Shown here: in pieces, positions 13,012-25,385 of the stretch | How positions within the stretch are numbered: the first letter of the stretch is position 1 | Layout of the letters: the number at the start of each line of letters is the position of its first letter | NCBI RefSeq assembly: GCF_041296385.1 | Contig: NC_091017.1 | Span: 8,550,001 to 8,614,000 of the forward strand | Reading direction: 5' to 3' | Length of the DNA stretch: 64,000 bases | DNA from: Aphelocoma coerulescens | Taxonomy: Eukaryota > Chordata > Aves > Passeriformes > Corvidae | Made by a program: the position numbers and the translations under genes | Notes under the pieces: generated by a model | What the model was told of the DNA's origin: nothing | Seen by the model: only the letters and a program-made list of their open reading frames with translations | Databases searched by the model: none

Positions 13012-14902
13012 TCTTGCCCTGTCCCCAGCAAGGCTGAGTGAGGATGCACCAGTACCTCATGTGCAGCTCAGGGCCAGTCCTGCCTTCCCCAAAACACATA
13101 TTTTATCCTTCCCAGATGGCAAATGCCATACCAAAGCCTCTCAGCCAATAGAGCAAATACAGCAGAAAGACAGCCCTGGATCTCTGCAGCTCCTCCTCTC
13201 TCCTCCAGCCATGATGGGAAACATCAAAACAGGGCTGAAATCTGCTTTTTGCCTCCCTCTGGGGTTTTGATCTTTCTCTGCCTCAGAAAGGGGAAAGGAA
13301 ATCAGCCACTACTGAAATGAATCCTTTGTACCCATTTTCCCTTTCCACAATGGTATGGAAATCAGACTTTCCCAGAACACTGCTATTTCACCCTCATTGT
13401 CCTGACTTTTGCTTTGGCAGTGTAAATTAGAACTAGTGTGGTTTGTCCCATCCTCAGACAACATGTTAGGAGACCAGATTTCTGCTGTTCTAAAAGGACT
13501 ATCCATCTGCAGGTTTAGGAGCCCAAACACATCTCCTTCTGGAAACAATTATTACATCTGCTGTTCTGAATGATCATTAGGACTGGCTGAAATTATTACT
13601 GAAAATGGGCTTCCAACTACAAAGTTTCTCAGGGAATAGCTGCATTTCTTAGAGCGGGGGAGGTGGTGGTGGGGGAAGAAGTTAAAGTCTTTCAGTTCAT
13701 GGCTACTTTCTAGATTTTTTTTTTTTAACTATTCAAAAAAAGCTTTTATATTTCTGTGGCACTTTCTTTTAAAACCTCTGTGAAAGGAACATCTTCATTA
13801 AAGCTGGCCTTGAAACAGCCACTAATGGGAATGCTCAATTTTAAGATCCTCCTTTGAGGGACAGATTTACACTCCAAGTCAAACCACATAGGCATTTAAA
13901 ATATTTTCAAAACCAGGGCACGGAAATCTGAGGAATCTCGGCATCTGCGAAAATGTGACTCTAATTTGTAATGCTGAGGACACTTAAAAACAAGGTCTTT
14001 ATTAAGGAAATAAAAATGAATTCTGACTCATTGATGTTAAACTGGTATTAAAAGAATCTGGAAGTCACACAACAGCACTGAAGAAGAGAAAGGAGAGAGA
14101 TACAAAGAGAGTACATAAGAACAGAAGAGATTAATAGGTTTAAAGGAAAAAAGCCTGACAGTTTTAAATATAAATGTACTATGAGATGCTATTCCTGCCT
14201 GTTCCCTTACTTTGTAGGTCTTGTTCTGATACATGGTAGAAAAGGAATGTGTTGAACCTTTTTGATCCATTCAGTCTTAATAGTAAAAGTAATTTTCTCA
14301 GGTGGGCACTGAACAGTTGCAATTACAGTTTATTTTGGCAAAATCTTTTAAGACACTAATGGTATGAGACAGAGGGTAAGGAATGACAGCACAGCATGTC
14401 TTCTAAGCTTGATACCAGCAGATTTGCAGAAGACCCAGAGACAACAAATTGTATTTTTCTGTTGAAATCTCAAGGTGGTTTATTTCAAACGCACTTTACC
14501 TGGGGGTAATGAAAAAGAATGAAAATATTCGAACTGCAGTCATGCAGCTTTTGCTATTATTGTTCTCAAGATCCATTTAAGCTCTAGCACAGTTGTCTTT
14601 GGGCTATCAAAACCAAAAGAACTTTCTTCTGTGAAAGAGTAAAGCTTTCACTATCTACTTTTCATTCCCATTCACTCCATGGTTGCTTAAAAACATAACA
14701 CTTCCCCACCCCTTCACATCCTACCTACCAATTAGGCTATTTCTTGTAAAAGACCACGCTAAAGGTCTGTCTCTTTTTTGACACAAAGAATGCTTAAGCA
14801 TCATATCATGCATGACAGGTTAGTTCTTAAGACAGGAACTAGTAGCAGAAAATTAACTTTTTAAAAAGTTGTCTGCTTTTAGCCCATTAACATCACCATA
14901 CC
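13012..14902. other. non-coding stretch, GC-richer at its left end
   Basis: The first 300 bases after CR1 fragment C are richer in G and C than the surroundings and carry overlapping plus-strand frames of up to 89 codons. I recognise no protein family in them. The rest is AT-rich unique sequence with no identifiable feature. Confidence 0.65.
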
Positions 14903-14956
14903 ACAAAATCAATCAGGTTGGAAAAGATCTCTGAGATCATCAAGTTCAACCTTTGA
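14903..14956 (-). mobile_element. old CR1 3'-end scrap, minus strand
   Basis: About 50 bases starting at AATCAATCAGGTTGGAAAAG, followed by 'atctctgagatcatcaag', match the complement of a CR1 3' end. Nothing further of the element is recognisable. It is either a very short 5'-truncated insertion or heavily decayed. Confidence 0.7.
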
Positions 14957-16269
14957 TCTCTTCTGAAAGTTCTGTTTGGTATGGGATTTCATTTTCTGGG
15001 GTAAGAAGGTATTGGTGGTTTTTTGGGTTTTGTTTTTGTCCTTTTTTTTTTTTTTTTCTTTATTAATTGTCAACTTCTTTCAACAAGTAAAGTCATTGTT
15101 TAAAACCTCCATGTTTTCTCACCCAAGATACTCCTGACAGCTGTTTTTTCACTGCTGAAGTAGTTCTTCATAAGCTTCTACCCTTAATTTAGAAGTGAAC
15201 TTGGTTTTTTAAAATACTTTCCACACACCCATTAAACGTATATTAGAGAACAGCAACACAATATGATAAGTGAACTATATGGAAGGTATGAAAAAATCCT
15301 ATTTTTTGAATTTTTTTTAATCGACTAGACGTGCACAAGGACAGAGTTCGATCTCTGCCATACAGGCGGTTCACAGGAGGTCACCTTATCACTACAGTGC
15401 TATTTTGCTTTGGCTTGGTTGAACTTTTCCAACATCTTTGTGATAAACAAAACAATTTTTCCATTACTAAAGGCCACTCACCTGACAGCTCAGGGTCTCA
15501 GGACTTGTTTGGGTTGTTTTCCTTTGGGCTGATTTTAGCCTTAAAAAAAAAAAAAAATTAATATTTGTGATAGTAGTTGCCTGGTGGTCAGCTAACTACC
15601 AACTACATTTGTTTCAGAATTCTTTAGTTTACAGTGATAATGAGCAGCTATTCATGTTGCTAGAATAAAATGAACTGCAAAAGGGTGCACGAGTGCAGAG
15701 CAGTACCAGAGGTGCAGGAGTTCTGACAGAAACCACAGCTGTAATTCAGAGGTCACTACAAGATTTCAGCCTTCTGTTGTTCAGGTAAACCCAGCTATAG
15801 AACAAAAAGTGAATGGTGAGGAACAAATGAAATGAGTAAGCACAGAAGCTGCATTCAAAAAACTTCCAAAAATAAAGTCTGTGGAGGACAGGACTATCAA
15901 AATCTTTCTTCTCCCAATAAAGGGAAGAAACACTCTAAGCCAAGACCATATGCATCCCAGTGATGACTTCAGGATGCTGATAGCTCATTCTGAGTCCATC
16001 TCTTTCTTTCAGGAAGGCTGAAACTCCCAGTCTTTGGACCCAGAGGGTTTCTGGAAAGGATTTTTTATTTCCCCAGAAAAGTAATATAACTGCATTATGA
16101 TTTTTTTCCTACATTATTTGAATTATTAATATATATTATTGTAACTAATAAATCAGACTGTTAGATTGTTAAATCATTAACTGGAGTAACAATAATTTCC
16201 AAGCTTCAACTGTGACTGTGTTCCTCTTTTGCCCAAGCAAAAGTTTTGTATAATAAGCATGAAGCACGA

Positions 16270-16289
16270 TGACTATATATATATAGTCA
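16270..16289. repeat. 20-bp perfect palindrome
   Basis: TGACTATATATATATAGTCA is its own reverse complement. It is a short AT core with GTCA arms, and no function is evident. Confidence 0.9.
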
Positions 16290-19200
16290 CACAATAAAAA
16301 ACAAACACCAAACAGAGCTCACAACCATGTATTTAAACGATGCACATCATCCTAATTGACAAAGAATATTAGAAAATTAAAAGAGATATGTGAACAGCTA
16401 TAGTTCTTCAATCACAGGTGCATTTACCCTGCCAAAACTTTGCAAAAATATTTTTGCTCATTTCAGCTGTGACTAGGGAGTTTATTTCATCTGTAAACAA
16501 CAACAAAAAAAGACATAAAAAAAATAGCAAAATCATAAAGTTGCTGCAATCTGTTCTAGAAGCATCAAATGAGTTTTCATCATCAAATCTTTTCAACCAG
16601 AAAGTAATTTGTGTTTTGTACAAATTCTTTAACTGAATACAGTGAAACTGATGAATTTTCAAAGATACGCAGTACTCATTTCATAGAAGTGCACTTTAAG
16701 AGGTAATTTTGTGGAAACACACATATTCCATCTATGGTTCAGAAAAAGTGAAACTTTGTGAAGACTTTTTATCTCCTTTTATGTTGCACTTACTGGGTGT
16801 AATGGACAAGCTTTTGGGGCACAAATCTTTCTTTAGACTTAAAATAAAAGCAATAAACTCAAAGCTGAGAATTATTATGATAATTATTTAACCAATTCAA
16901 AAGAAAATGGTGGTTAGTACCAGCAGAACAGAGGGAAACATCAGCAAGCAAAGCAGTAATAAGTTCAGTAGGTCTGGTGGGACAGAGAGGTCAGGCAGAG
17001 GTGCTACCTGGAGAGAAAGGCCAGATACTAGGGAGCCAGTATCTCAATGGTTTTTAATGTCAAGTACAGCTGTGAATGTTAGCTATGAATATACTTATTT
17101 TTGGTAGTTATTTCTTAAGAATCAGGGCTGAAAGATTAGAAATGCAGTCTTCCTTTTCTGAGATACTGTTCTTCATCTGGCAAGTGCACACATTTTACCT
17201 TCATAAATTAATTATAGAAGGTCATGCTAATGGTTATCTGATTTTGTCCATGGAGTATCTGCAGGGGGCTTTTGGTGCAGTATAGGAAAATGCATTTCTG
17301 ATAGCTTTGCTCTGGGAGACATCTAATGCTTGGAAAATTATGCCAGAAATTTTGCGTCTTTTCAGCTTCCTCAGGCTGGTATCACTTGGTGGACATTCAC
17401 CTCTGACACACCTCTCTACACAAGGTTAGTAAGCCACTTCAGTCCTCAAAGAAGGGCTAGAATCATGCCAAGGATTCTTGGTATGCTTCAAATAACTGCC
17501 AGTTCTGTTAGGATAAATGTACTGGTCTTACTTAAAGTAGATGGTGTTCTTTCTGCTTTATGAGACTCACCAACAACACCAGCTTGAAAACTTTTTCCAG
17601 AGGCAGCTGAAGGTGGTACAGTCACTAAGTTGATAGTCTTAAGATAATTGTTCTAGAATTAAAATCACAAATCTATTTAGAATCTGATGATTTCATGAAT
17701 GATTTTAAAGGAAAATAGATCAAAAAACCCCACCCCCCACTCTGCCTTGCTGTGGATTAAATATATTCAAAACAAAAAGCATTTTGAATAAGGAGACTGT
17801 CCCTTTCAAATTGTTTTAAATATCCTATGTAGTCAGTGGTTTTCTTTTTTAATTGAAAAGATTCAAAACTTACATTTTTGCATTAGCATCCCCATCAAAA
17901 GCTTTATCAGAAATTCTCCCAACAACCCTGTTAGTATCACATATGCAATCATCCTCACGCTGTATTTAATTGGGACAGATACAAGAGTCATAGCTGTTTC
18001 TGTGAGAGTTTCAAGCTAAATTACATTTTTGATTGAGTTACTTGAGTGGCAAATCTCCATTAGTCAGTTATATACTACATGCTGTGCTATCACTCTCAGA
18101 AAAGCAAAAACTTCATTCAGCATTACTACAGCTCTCTATCAAACAGGCTTTTTGTATACATTCACTGCATAATTTCAATTTGAATATTCCCCCCATAAAA
18201 AACCTAAACCAACCAAACAAAAAACCCATCACAACTCAATTGTCTCCACTATTTAAAGCATTATGGTAAATGTCACTTTTTTAAATAAATAGTTTGCTCA
18301 AGTATATTTCAAGTACAACACAAATAAATAGTCTTCTTTTAATACTTGCAACTAATCTATGTTAGTTTATAAGTAATAATTCTGCTAAAATGAGAAGAAA
18401 GAAGATTGGATTACAAGTCCCTTTCCAAAAGAGCCAAATGTGTATATATGGAAAAGCTTTAAAAAGATGAACTTTATATTAAAGTAAGCAGTATCAGTTC
18501 ATTTACCATATAAATACACTCCTAAGTCCATTCTTTGGTGAATGGTTACTGAAAAGACTGAAAAAGATCCATATCAAGTTAATGAATTCTACTCTGCTGA
18601 CTTACAGAAAGGAATATAAAATAGAAAAATCTACATATATTATTTCAAACTGCTTATTAGATAGACTTATCTATAATATATATGTTAGGCACAAATTACA
18701 TTAAAATAACATTTACAGAACTGCAAAGGAAAAGTTTCACAAGTTAGAAAATGGGAGGGGGCAATGAAAAAAATCAATGTTGGCTGAATAACCTCAGCTC
18801 ACCCCTTCTGCTGAGGCAGTATTTTGTGATCTTTATTTAAAGCACATTATGACTTGGCAAATGTTGGAAGCCAATGCTGAAGAGCAGTGGTAGGAAGCTA
18901 GGAGACATGGAGCAAGGATAGATCACTGACATTTTCCCTTAAAGTGATACAATCATGGTGCCACAATACAGTCCTGAAGCCAGCAGAAAATATTGCTGCT
19001 TCATTAAACTCCGCACCTAGAAATATATCAGAGGAATTTGTGGTTTGTAATTTCCCAAGTACAACATAATTAAATTCAATCTAATCTGATAAATGTCACG
19101 TGTGATTCACTGCCACTGTCAAGGTTGGAAAAACCCCAAAACTCCCAGAATGGTGGTGGTAAATCAGTGCCTAAAAGGTGGGGGGCTTAGAAACACAAAG

Positions 19201-19603
19201 CAGAGGCTTCAAAGCATTGATAAATTTTTTTGAGCACCATGGTCATCTGTTTTCTGATAGAGAAAACTAATGGGTCTTGGCAAAAGGACTTTAAATTGGC
19301 AAGAAAGAATAAGGTCCTCAGTAAGGGACAGGAAGAAACAGAAAAAAAAGTATAAAAAGCAGCAAGTACACAAGAAAATCAGTAAGAAAGATGCATCAAT
19401 AGAAGAAAGAACAGAGGGCACCAAACTGGGATCCAGCAGGCAGGTAATTTAAGAGTGTTTCTAGAAAGTAGCAAGAAAGATAAAAGCAAAACTCAGTAAA
19501 ATGAAATAATGAGAAATAATGAGAATTGTATGAGGCCACAAAATATTCCTGTTCCAGTGAATTTAAATGTTCTGTTTGGGACAATAACAGAGAAACTCAG
19601 AAA

Positions 19604-19638
19604 CACAGTTTAGTTTTAAACTGTGGTTTAAAACTAAA
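19604..19638. repeat. overlapping inverted repeats (two alternative hairpins)
   Basis: Perfect 12-bp arms TTTAGTTTTAAA (19609-19620) and TTTAAAACTAAA (19627-19638) are separated by 6 nt. A second 8-bp pair, CACAGTTT (19604-19611) and AAACTGTG (19618-19625), uses part of the same sequence. The two folds exclude each other. Confidence 0.85.
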
Positions 19639-20915
19639 TCGTTGAAATGTTAGTACAGGAAAGCCCATGAGACAGAGGAGTGACTGCTACATTTGTACAC
19701 ACAGGAGGCATTCCCTCCTCCAAGGTAACCATCAAAATAGGAAGGAAAATAATGTCTTTAAATCCCTGGGTGAAAATAGAAGCAGAGAGAGAATGAATGT
19801 TTTTGCTAAAGAATATCAGCACAACATACATGAGATGAAGTCTAGAAGGTGACAACACATACTGAAATTAGTTGAAGAATTATTAAAAGCTATACCAATT
19901 GTAATGCAGAAATTATCTTAGAAATAAGAATATACAGAGTAGAATCAATTATTCTCACATTCATTCAGCAGGCATGGTTCCTATCACAATGCAGGGAACA
20001 TCAGGATCCTGCAAAAGGAAAACTCAAGTGAAAATGCTTTTAAATGCTCTCCCTCTCTATTTACAGACACCTTTCACCACTAATCAGGACAATGTCACAG
20101 TAGTCATGCTTCACAGCTAGAACTGAAAACTAATATGCTTGGGTTCCTTTTTTTTTTCCTTTTAAATTATTTTTAAGCACCAGAATTACATTTAAAGGTA
20201 GAAGTCTCTTTTCACCACAATCATCCTTAACTCATGTCTGCTTAGGAGGTAGGTGGTGCCAATGTTTATGGTTGCCCTGTAGAGAAGGGAGACATTCAAC
20301 AGGGAGCCAAAGGAACGATAAATCACTTTCTTCTGAGGGAGTTTCCCCTCTGTGAGTGAGACAGGTGAAACAGTTTCTTACTAATTTAATAATGAATATT
20401 AATCTATAGAAAACAAAACCCTGTTAAAAGAAGCTTTCTGGCAATCCGACATAGTGGTTAAAAAACAAAAGTAAGGACAAAAGCACTGAGATGAGGAAAT
20501 CTTTAGCTTTTGCTTGCCTTGGAGGTGTAAGGAATTCAAACAAGGTAGCATCTCCAGTTAAACCCTTTCTGGATTTTCAATTGCCACTCAGATTCAATTG
20601 CCTAGCCAGTAAATGCAGACACATAGCTCTGAGGTTTGGATTCCTTTCTGGAAACAGATACCTAAGAATAATCCATTTCAGTGCTTACTTCTTAATTACG
20701 AAAATTCTGCAGTTTTCTAGATCGATCCTGGCTGTCTCTTCAGCTGCAGCTGACTTCAATGAGACAGGCATGCATTCAGTGGAAGTCTCAAGGTAATGGA
20801 GAAGCTTCAGAGGGCAAGAAAAAAAATCCTAAAAAATCTTTTTTTTAAAAGAAACAGAATACGTAAATCCCCCAAACTTTCACCAAAATTACTAGAATTA
20901 AGTGAGGCAGCATGA

Positions 20916-20970
20916 ATGGCATGGCATGGCATGGCATGGCATGGCATGGCATGGCATGGCATGGCATGGA
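20916..20970. repeat. (ATGGC)10 pentanucleotide array at a CR1 3' end
   Basis: Ten exact ATGGC units (20916-20965) are followed by ATGGA. On the minus strand this is GCCAT, placed where the 3' terminal octamer repeat of the adjoining minus-strand CR1 would lie. It therefore probably grew from the element's own tail. On the minus strand it reads as a five-residue MPCHA repeat inside a chance open frame. Confidence 0.95.
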
Positions 20971-21400
20971 ATAGACCTCCTTTCAGGTAGGAGGGGCCTA
21001 CAGTGATCATCCAATCCAATTGCCTGGCCAAAAGTTAGAACATGTTGTTAAGGGTATTGTTCAAACGCCTCTTAAAAACCAGCAGGCTTTGGGCATTGAC
21101 CACCTCCTAAGGGACCCTATTCCCATGTCTGAAAACCCTCATGGCAAGGAAATGCTTCCTAATGTCCAGTCTTCACTTCCTCTGGCACAGCTTGGAACTG
21201 TTCCCATGTGTCCTATCACTGGAGAGCAGGGAGACCAGCACTTCGAAGTCCAATGCTCCAATCTATCCAGATCCTTCTGCAAGGCCTCCTACCTCTCAAG
21301 AGAGTCAACAGCACCTCCTCCCAGTTTGGTATCATCAGCCAACTTGCTAATGGTGCATTCAAGTTCTGCATTCAGGTCATTCATAAATATATAAATATCT
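20971..21400 (-). mobile_element. CR1 LINE fragment E, 3' half of a nested host element, minus strand
   Basis: This is the 3' part of a minus-strand CR1. It begins beside the ATGGC array with the complement of the 3' end ('tttcaggtaggaggggccta'). It continues through the stretch with 'caaggaaatgcttcctaatg' and the ORF2-derived 'tttggtatcatcagccaact'. Near 21400 it is interrupted by a plus-strand CR1 and resumes at 21628. The two halves are colinear with one CR1 element, which supports a single insertion later split. Plus-strand frames of up to 124 codons over this block are antisense to decayed ORF2 and are not genes. Confidence 0.92.
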
Positions 21401-21627
21401 GGAAGAAATTCTTTACAATATACAGAAGAAATTCTTCACTGTGAGGATAGTGAAGCATTGGAACAAGTTGCCCAGAGAAGCTATGGATGTTCCCTGGAAG
21501 TGTTCTAGGCCAGATTGATCAGCCTGGTCTAGTGGGAGGTGTCCCTGCCCAGGGCAGGAGGGTTGGAACTAGGAGATATTTAAGGTCCCCTCCGATCCAA
21601 TCCATTCAATTATTTTATGATTCTATG
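21401..21627 (+). mobile_element. CR1 LINE fragment inserted inside fragment E, plus strand
   Basis: This is a short 5'-truncated CR1 3' end in sense orientation. It runs from 'gaagaaattcttcactgtga' through 'ggaacaagttgcccagagaa' and 'agcctggtctagtgggaggt' to the terminal TTTTATGATTCTATG. A remnant of the ORF2 C-terminus, W-N-K-L-P-R-E, is still readable near 21460-21480. It interrupts the minus-strand CR1 cleanly, so it is the younger insertion. Near its 5' end a 12-mer GAAGAAATTCTT appears twice with a 23-base period (21402 and 21425). Confidence 0.92.
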
Positions 21628-21940
21628 TTTAACAGAACTGGCCCTAGAACTGAACACTGAGGAGCGCGGCTGGTGACAGGTCACCAGGCAACGTAGGCCA
21701 TTCACTACTAGTCCTTGAGATCCCTCCCTTAGCAACTTCTCCACCCAGTGGACCATGAACGAGCTCATCCCACAGTTTGACAACTTGTCCAGATGATGCT
21801 GTAAGGAACAAAAGTATGAAAAACCTTGCTAAAATCCTGAAGAAATGCACCCATGACCTTCCCTTCATCCACTGGGTGGGAACCATTACACAGCAGTATG
21901 AGTATGGAATTGCTGAGGTAGTCAAGACACAGGTACAAAT
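21628..21940 (-). pseudogene. CR1 LINE fragment E, second half, with decayed reverse-transcriptase segment
   Basis: This is the continuation of the minus-strand CR1 after the nested insertion, starting at 'tttaacagaactggccctag'. On the minus strand one frame reads H-P-V-D-E-G and then DFSKVFHTF (Asp codon at about 21834-21836). That corresponds to the non-LTR reverse-transcriptase motif usually seen as DFSKAFDTV. The first aspartate is retained but the second has become histidine. The frame is broken soon after, so this is a dead ORF2 fragment. The element is 5'-truncated within the reverse-transcriptase region, somewhere near 21935. No endonuclease domain or ORF1 is present. Confidence 0.88.
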
Positions 21941-23027
21941 ACAACACACATTGCTGAGAAACAGAAAATGATTTGATTTTTTGAGGGTTTGAATGTATTT
22001 CAACATGCTCGTCAGACAAAAATATTGTCTTGTATATAATTAAAGAGATTTCATCAAGACTGTCTTATGAAAAAATATACTGTAGGAAAAAGAAGAATCT
22101 TCAAATAGACAGGGGTCGCATCAAAAATACAGTGTCATGTATCATATCAAAACACTGCTGATATAGAGCAGTAGATCAAATAACATCTACTGGCATGGAA
22201 AACCAAACATCTGCTTGGAAACCAGAGAGGCACTTTGACTGATGCCATACTGATTGGAAGTTTACTGTGAGTTTCCGGGAAGATTTTTATTTCCAGAGAA
22301 AGCATTGCAAGAAGAAGGGATAAGCACACCAGAGGTTATTTTTGGAAACACATGTTGTCTTAAAGGCTAAAGTTTTACATTGCATCGGCAAGATATCAGA
22401 GTTAATCAGCTTGAAATAAAAGAAAGTGCTTGGCATTTGAAAGTTCTAGCATCTGTGTCAATGCCACATTTTCATGTTTGAATAAAGAGATATCCAGGAA
22501 GAGGGATCTTTTTGTGGAAATAAATTAATTTTGTTTTTATTTCCATCTCTCCCATCTCAAATTTTTGAAGATTCTCTTAGTTTAGAAGCTGAGGGCCACA
22601 TACACTTAATCCACGACATATTTTTATTGATGCTTTGGTGTAATGGTAGATTTCACTTCTCTGTGTCTGTAATTGATATAAGCAGATCCTTGCCACTGAA
22701 GTTATGGTTCAAGTATGTTTTGAAATAGAAAGGAATCCTTCAAATTGATTTATACAGCCCTGCCACCTGTAATATATGTAGGTGAAATTGTAGCTACAAC
22801 AGCCCACAATATACCTCCTGATGTCATAAAATTGCCCTTTCTAAAGGCAAGATTCTCTTGAAGGATCAAATTTTTATCTTGTTTCGTTCCCAAATCTATA
22901 CAACATTTTCATGAAGCTAGAATATCTTCCATGTACAAGGATTTCCCACTAGAAATTCATCTTTATTCCTCTAAAGTTTATATTTATTCTAGGCTATGAA
23001 GCTTTTCTAAAAACATCTAAGAATTCC

Positions 23028-23340
23028 TTGGCTGGGTCTGCTCACTTTTCTCTGCAATCAGACATATTCTTAATTTTCAAGTTAATAGCATCAATTAATG
23101 GTTTTGAATTAGACCTCATTTTTGTGACAGAATTCCACTTTCAAATGGCCCTGCACAGTGACCTGGTCACAGCCCTCTGTGAATTCATCAAAGGCTATGA
23201 CCTCTTGCAGTTGTCCCTTATTGTGACCTCCTTAATTGCACATATTAGGAGACACCAGCGAGTCAATAGCCATCAATCTCTTTACTCTGTTCAGCTATTA
23301 AGGTCTTATTTCAGACTGCTCAAAACACCAGAGAGTTGAT
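23028..23340. promoter_or_regulatory. possible conserved non-coding element 1
   Basis: This block has balanced composition unlike the AT-rich flanks. It contains 'ttgtgacctccttaattgca' and related mixed-sequence stretches, with no simple repeats. It also happens to hold a 103-codon plus-strand frame without a recognisable domain. I judge it by appearance only. An alternative is ordinary unique DNA, or an unannotated exon. Confidence 0.2.
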
Positions 23341-24257
23341 TTTTTCTCCTAAATCAATGGGACTTCAGCATATTAAACATTGTCATAAACACACAGAAGT
23401 CTGGTATCCCATCAAACTTACTGAAAAATATTATTTTCAGGTGTATTACCTCTTGTATATAAGGTCTGTGTAGGAGAGCTGAGGGACTGTATGTATTTTT
23501 GCTAGATGATCCTCAGCAAAATCATTACTCAGAGCAGATCAATAATGTTCTCCCTCTTTAAGAGTCACACTCTGATAACAGTTCTTGTAAAATAAAATAA
23601 TAGATGAGCTGCAGGTTGTTCCACCGGACGAATGGCTCTATCTCTACAAGCATTTTGACCAAAATCCAAGCATTGGCAGACAGCATTTCATCTGTTACTA
23701 CTCTGTCAGATCTCCTTATTGCTATTTTCTTGCATATTTATTAGGCTAAGTTCTCTCAAGAACAGACTGTAGTAGAGCAGAATACTTAGTGTACTGGTTT
23801 ATTAAAATCTCTCCAATGGGGAGACTCACACACCAGAAGATTTAAAATTGGTGAAAATGACCTTGCAGATGTCGTCTAGGGTGTAGCTAGCTTTTCTGGA
23901 GCCATACTGTGTGAAGAAGTTGAGCAACTTATCTGGATAGCTCTAAATATTTTTATTTTTCTATTTTTTGAGGGAAGGAGCTGCTGCATCTATAGAGAGA
24001 TTCAATTATTATTTCTCCTTATCAGGCCTGAAGTTCTGCTACCTAATACATCATGTGTTCCTGCATCTTATGGAACTGCAGATCTCATAATGTTTCTTGA
24101 CTCACAGGATTTTTCATTTTGCTTTGGTGGCAGTTTTTTGCACAGAGCTTGCCTGTTTAAATTGGGATGCATTTTCTGGCTTGTGGAGCTCTGGCGTTGT
24201 CATGTGGTTTTACAAAAATTGTAGTGTCTCAGTTCCTAGATACCCTTACATAAGTGT

Positions 24258-24261
<4 letters not shown>

Positions 24262-24306
<45 letters not shown>
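24262..24306. repeat. (AT)22 dinucleotide microsatellite
   Basis: Uninterrupted AT repeat of 45 nt followed by an AAAATATATAT patch. It is self-complementary and likely length-polymorphic. Confidence 0.97.
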
Positions 24307-24313
<7 letters not shown>

Positions 24314-25385
24314 TATTCTTAATGGTGTGCCATCATTTCTTATATGCACAAATATGTAGAGAGCATGTGTAAATGTTGAACTCAACAACACTTTCTTGTA
24401 ATGCATTTTTTTCACCTTACGATTTCTACCTAATTTGTTGCCCTTCTTTAATCTGGACTGAGGACATGACTAGCTTCAATGAAGAATATTTTGGTTTACA
24501 TTGCCTTTTTTTACTAGTAAGATGTATAAGGAAGAAGCATTCTAACACTTTTAGTAACTTTTATTTAAAACTGTTGTGTTTTTCTACTCCTGTTTGACCA
24601 CAGCATTAATCCAAAGGCTAAGTATACTTATTAGTGTAAAGTCCAAATCACAAATTTATGCTTGATATTATAAAATGGGTAGCAACAAGAATTATTCGTT
24701 GACTACCACAGACTTTAAGAGAAACTGAAGATCATAAAAATGTTACCTTAAAGTTAATTTGATGCTTATTAGGAAAAAAGTTATATTTGTGGTAGTAAGA
24801 AAAGAACTTCCTTTCTTCTGGTACATAACCTTTGTTCATCCTGCTCTTTGTACACGCAGATTTCTTTTCAAGCTCTTCTTCTAGGCAACCAGAAAAAAAA
24901 AAAAGGATTTTTAATCTCTGATTAACAGAATTTAGCTCAATATATACAGGATTTTGCATCTATTTCCAATCTTTTAAGGAAAACCTCAAAACCAGCTGAA
25001 GAGGTCATTGAGTTCCATGTTTAGGCATGCTCTCTGTATACTTTTGCATATAAGAAATAGTGATAGGTTATTAAGAAGAGCTGGTCTTAGAGACAAGTGT
25101 CAAGCCAAACTGTCCTGCACTTCACTTTGCTTGGATACCATCAGCTTTCACCTCTCTTCTCTCCTTTAAATGTGTGTTGGGAGTTGTATGGTATAGTACT
25201 CACTAAATTATTTCATGACACAATAACAGCAATTTAAAATCTTTTAAAAAAATAAATTGAGAGAATGTCTCTCTTTTTTAAGTTCTTACTTTTTTTCACA
25301 ATAGTTCTAAATATTTTATTTCAACTTCCTCTGCAGAGAAATTTCGTAGGAATTGGGTTGATCTTTTTGGCACTGAATTTTTTTC

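Larger units (their letters stand above)
14957..20915. other. AT-rich non-coding stretch, no gene seen
   Basis: I recognise no exon or mobile element. Noted items are a T-rich tract at about 15041-15058, a 20-bp perfect AT palindrome at 16270-16289, a tandem AATAATGAGAA pair near 19502-19524, and overlapping inverted repeats at 19604-19638. Open frames reach at most about 101 codons (20491-20793, plus) and look like chance. Confidence 0.7.

Noticed and set aside
15342..15357. tRNA-like T-arm, CAGAG-TTCGAT-CTCTG
   Set aside because: The loop is one base short, and I find no A box, anticodon arm or acceptor stem around it.
20807..21031. Protein with MPCHA repeats
   Set aside because: It is a translation of the GCCAT microsatellite within a CR1 tail, not a gene.
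21020..21394. 124-codon plus-strand frame
   Set aside because: It lies antisense to decayed CR1 ORF2 sequence. GC-rich repeat sequence gives long antisense frames.
24097..24372. 91-codon plus-strand frame with a run of alternating Ile-Tyr
   Set aside because: The repeat is the (AT)22 tract read as codons.
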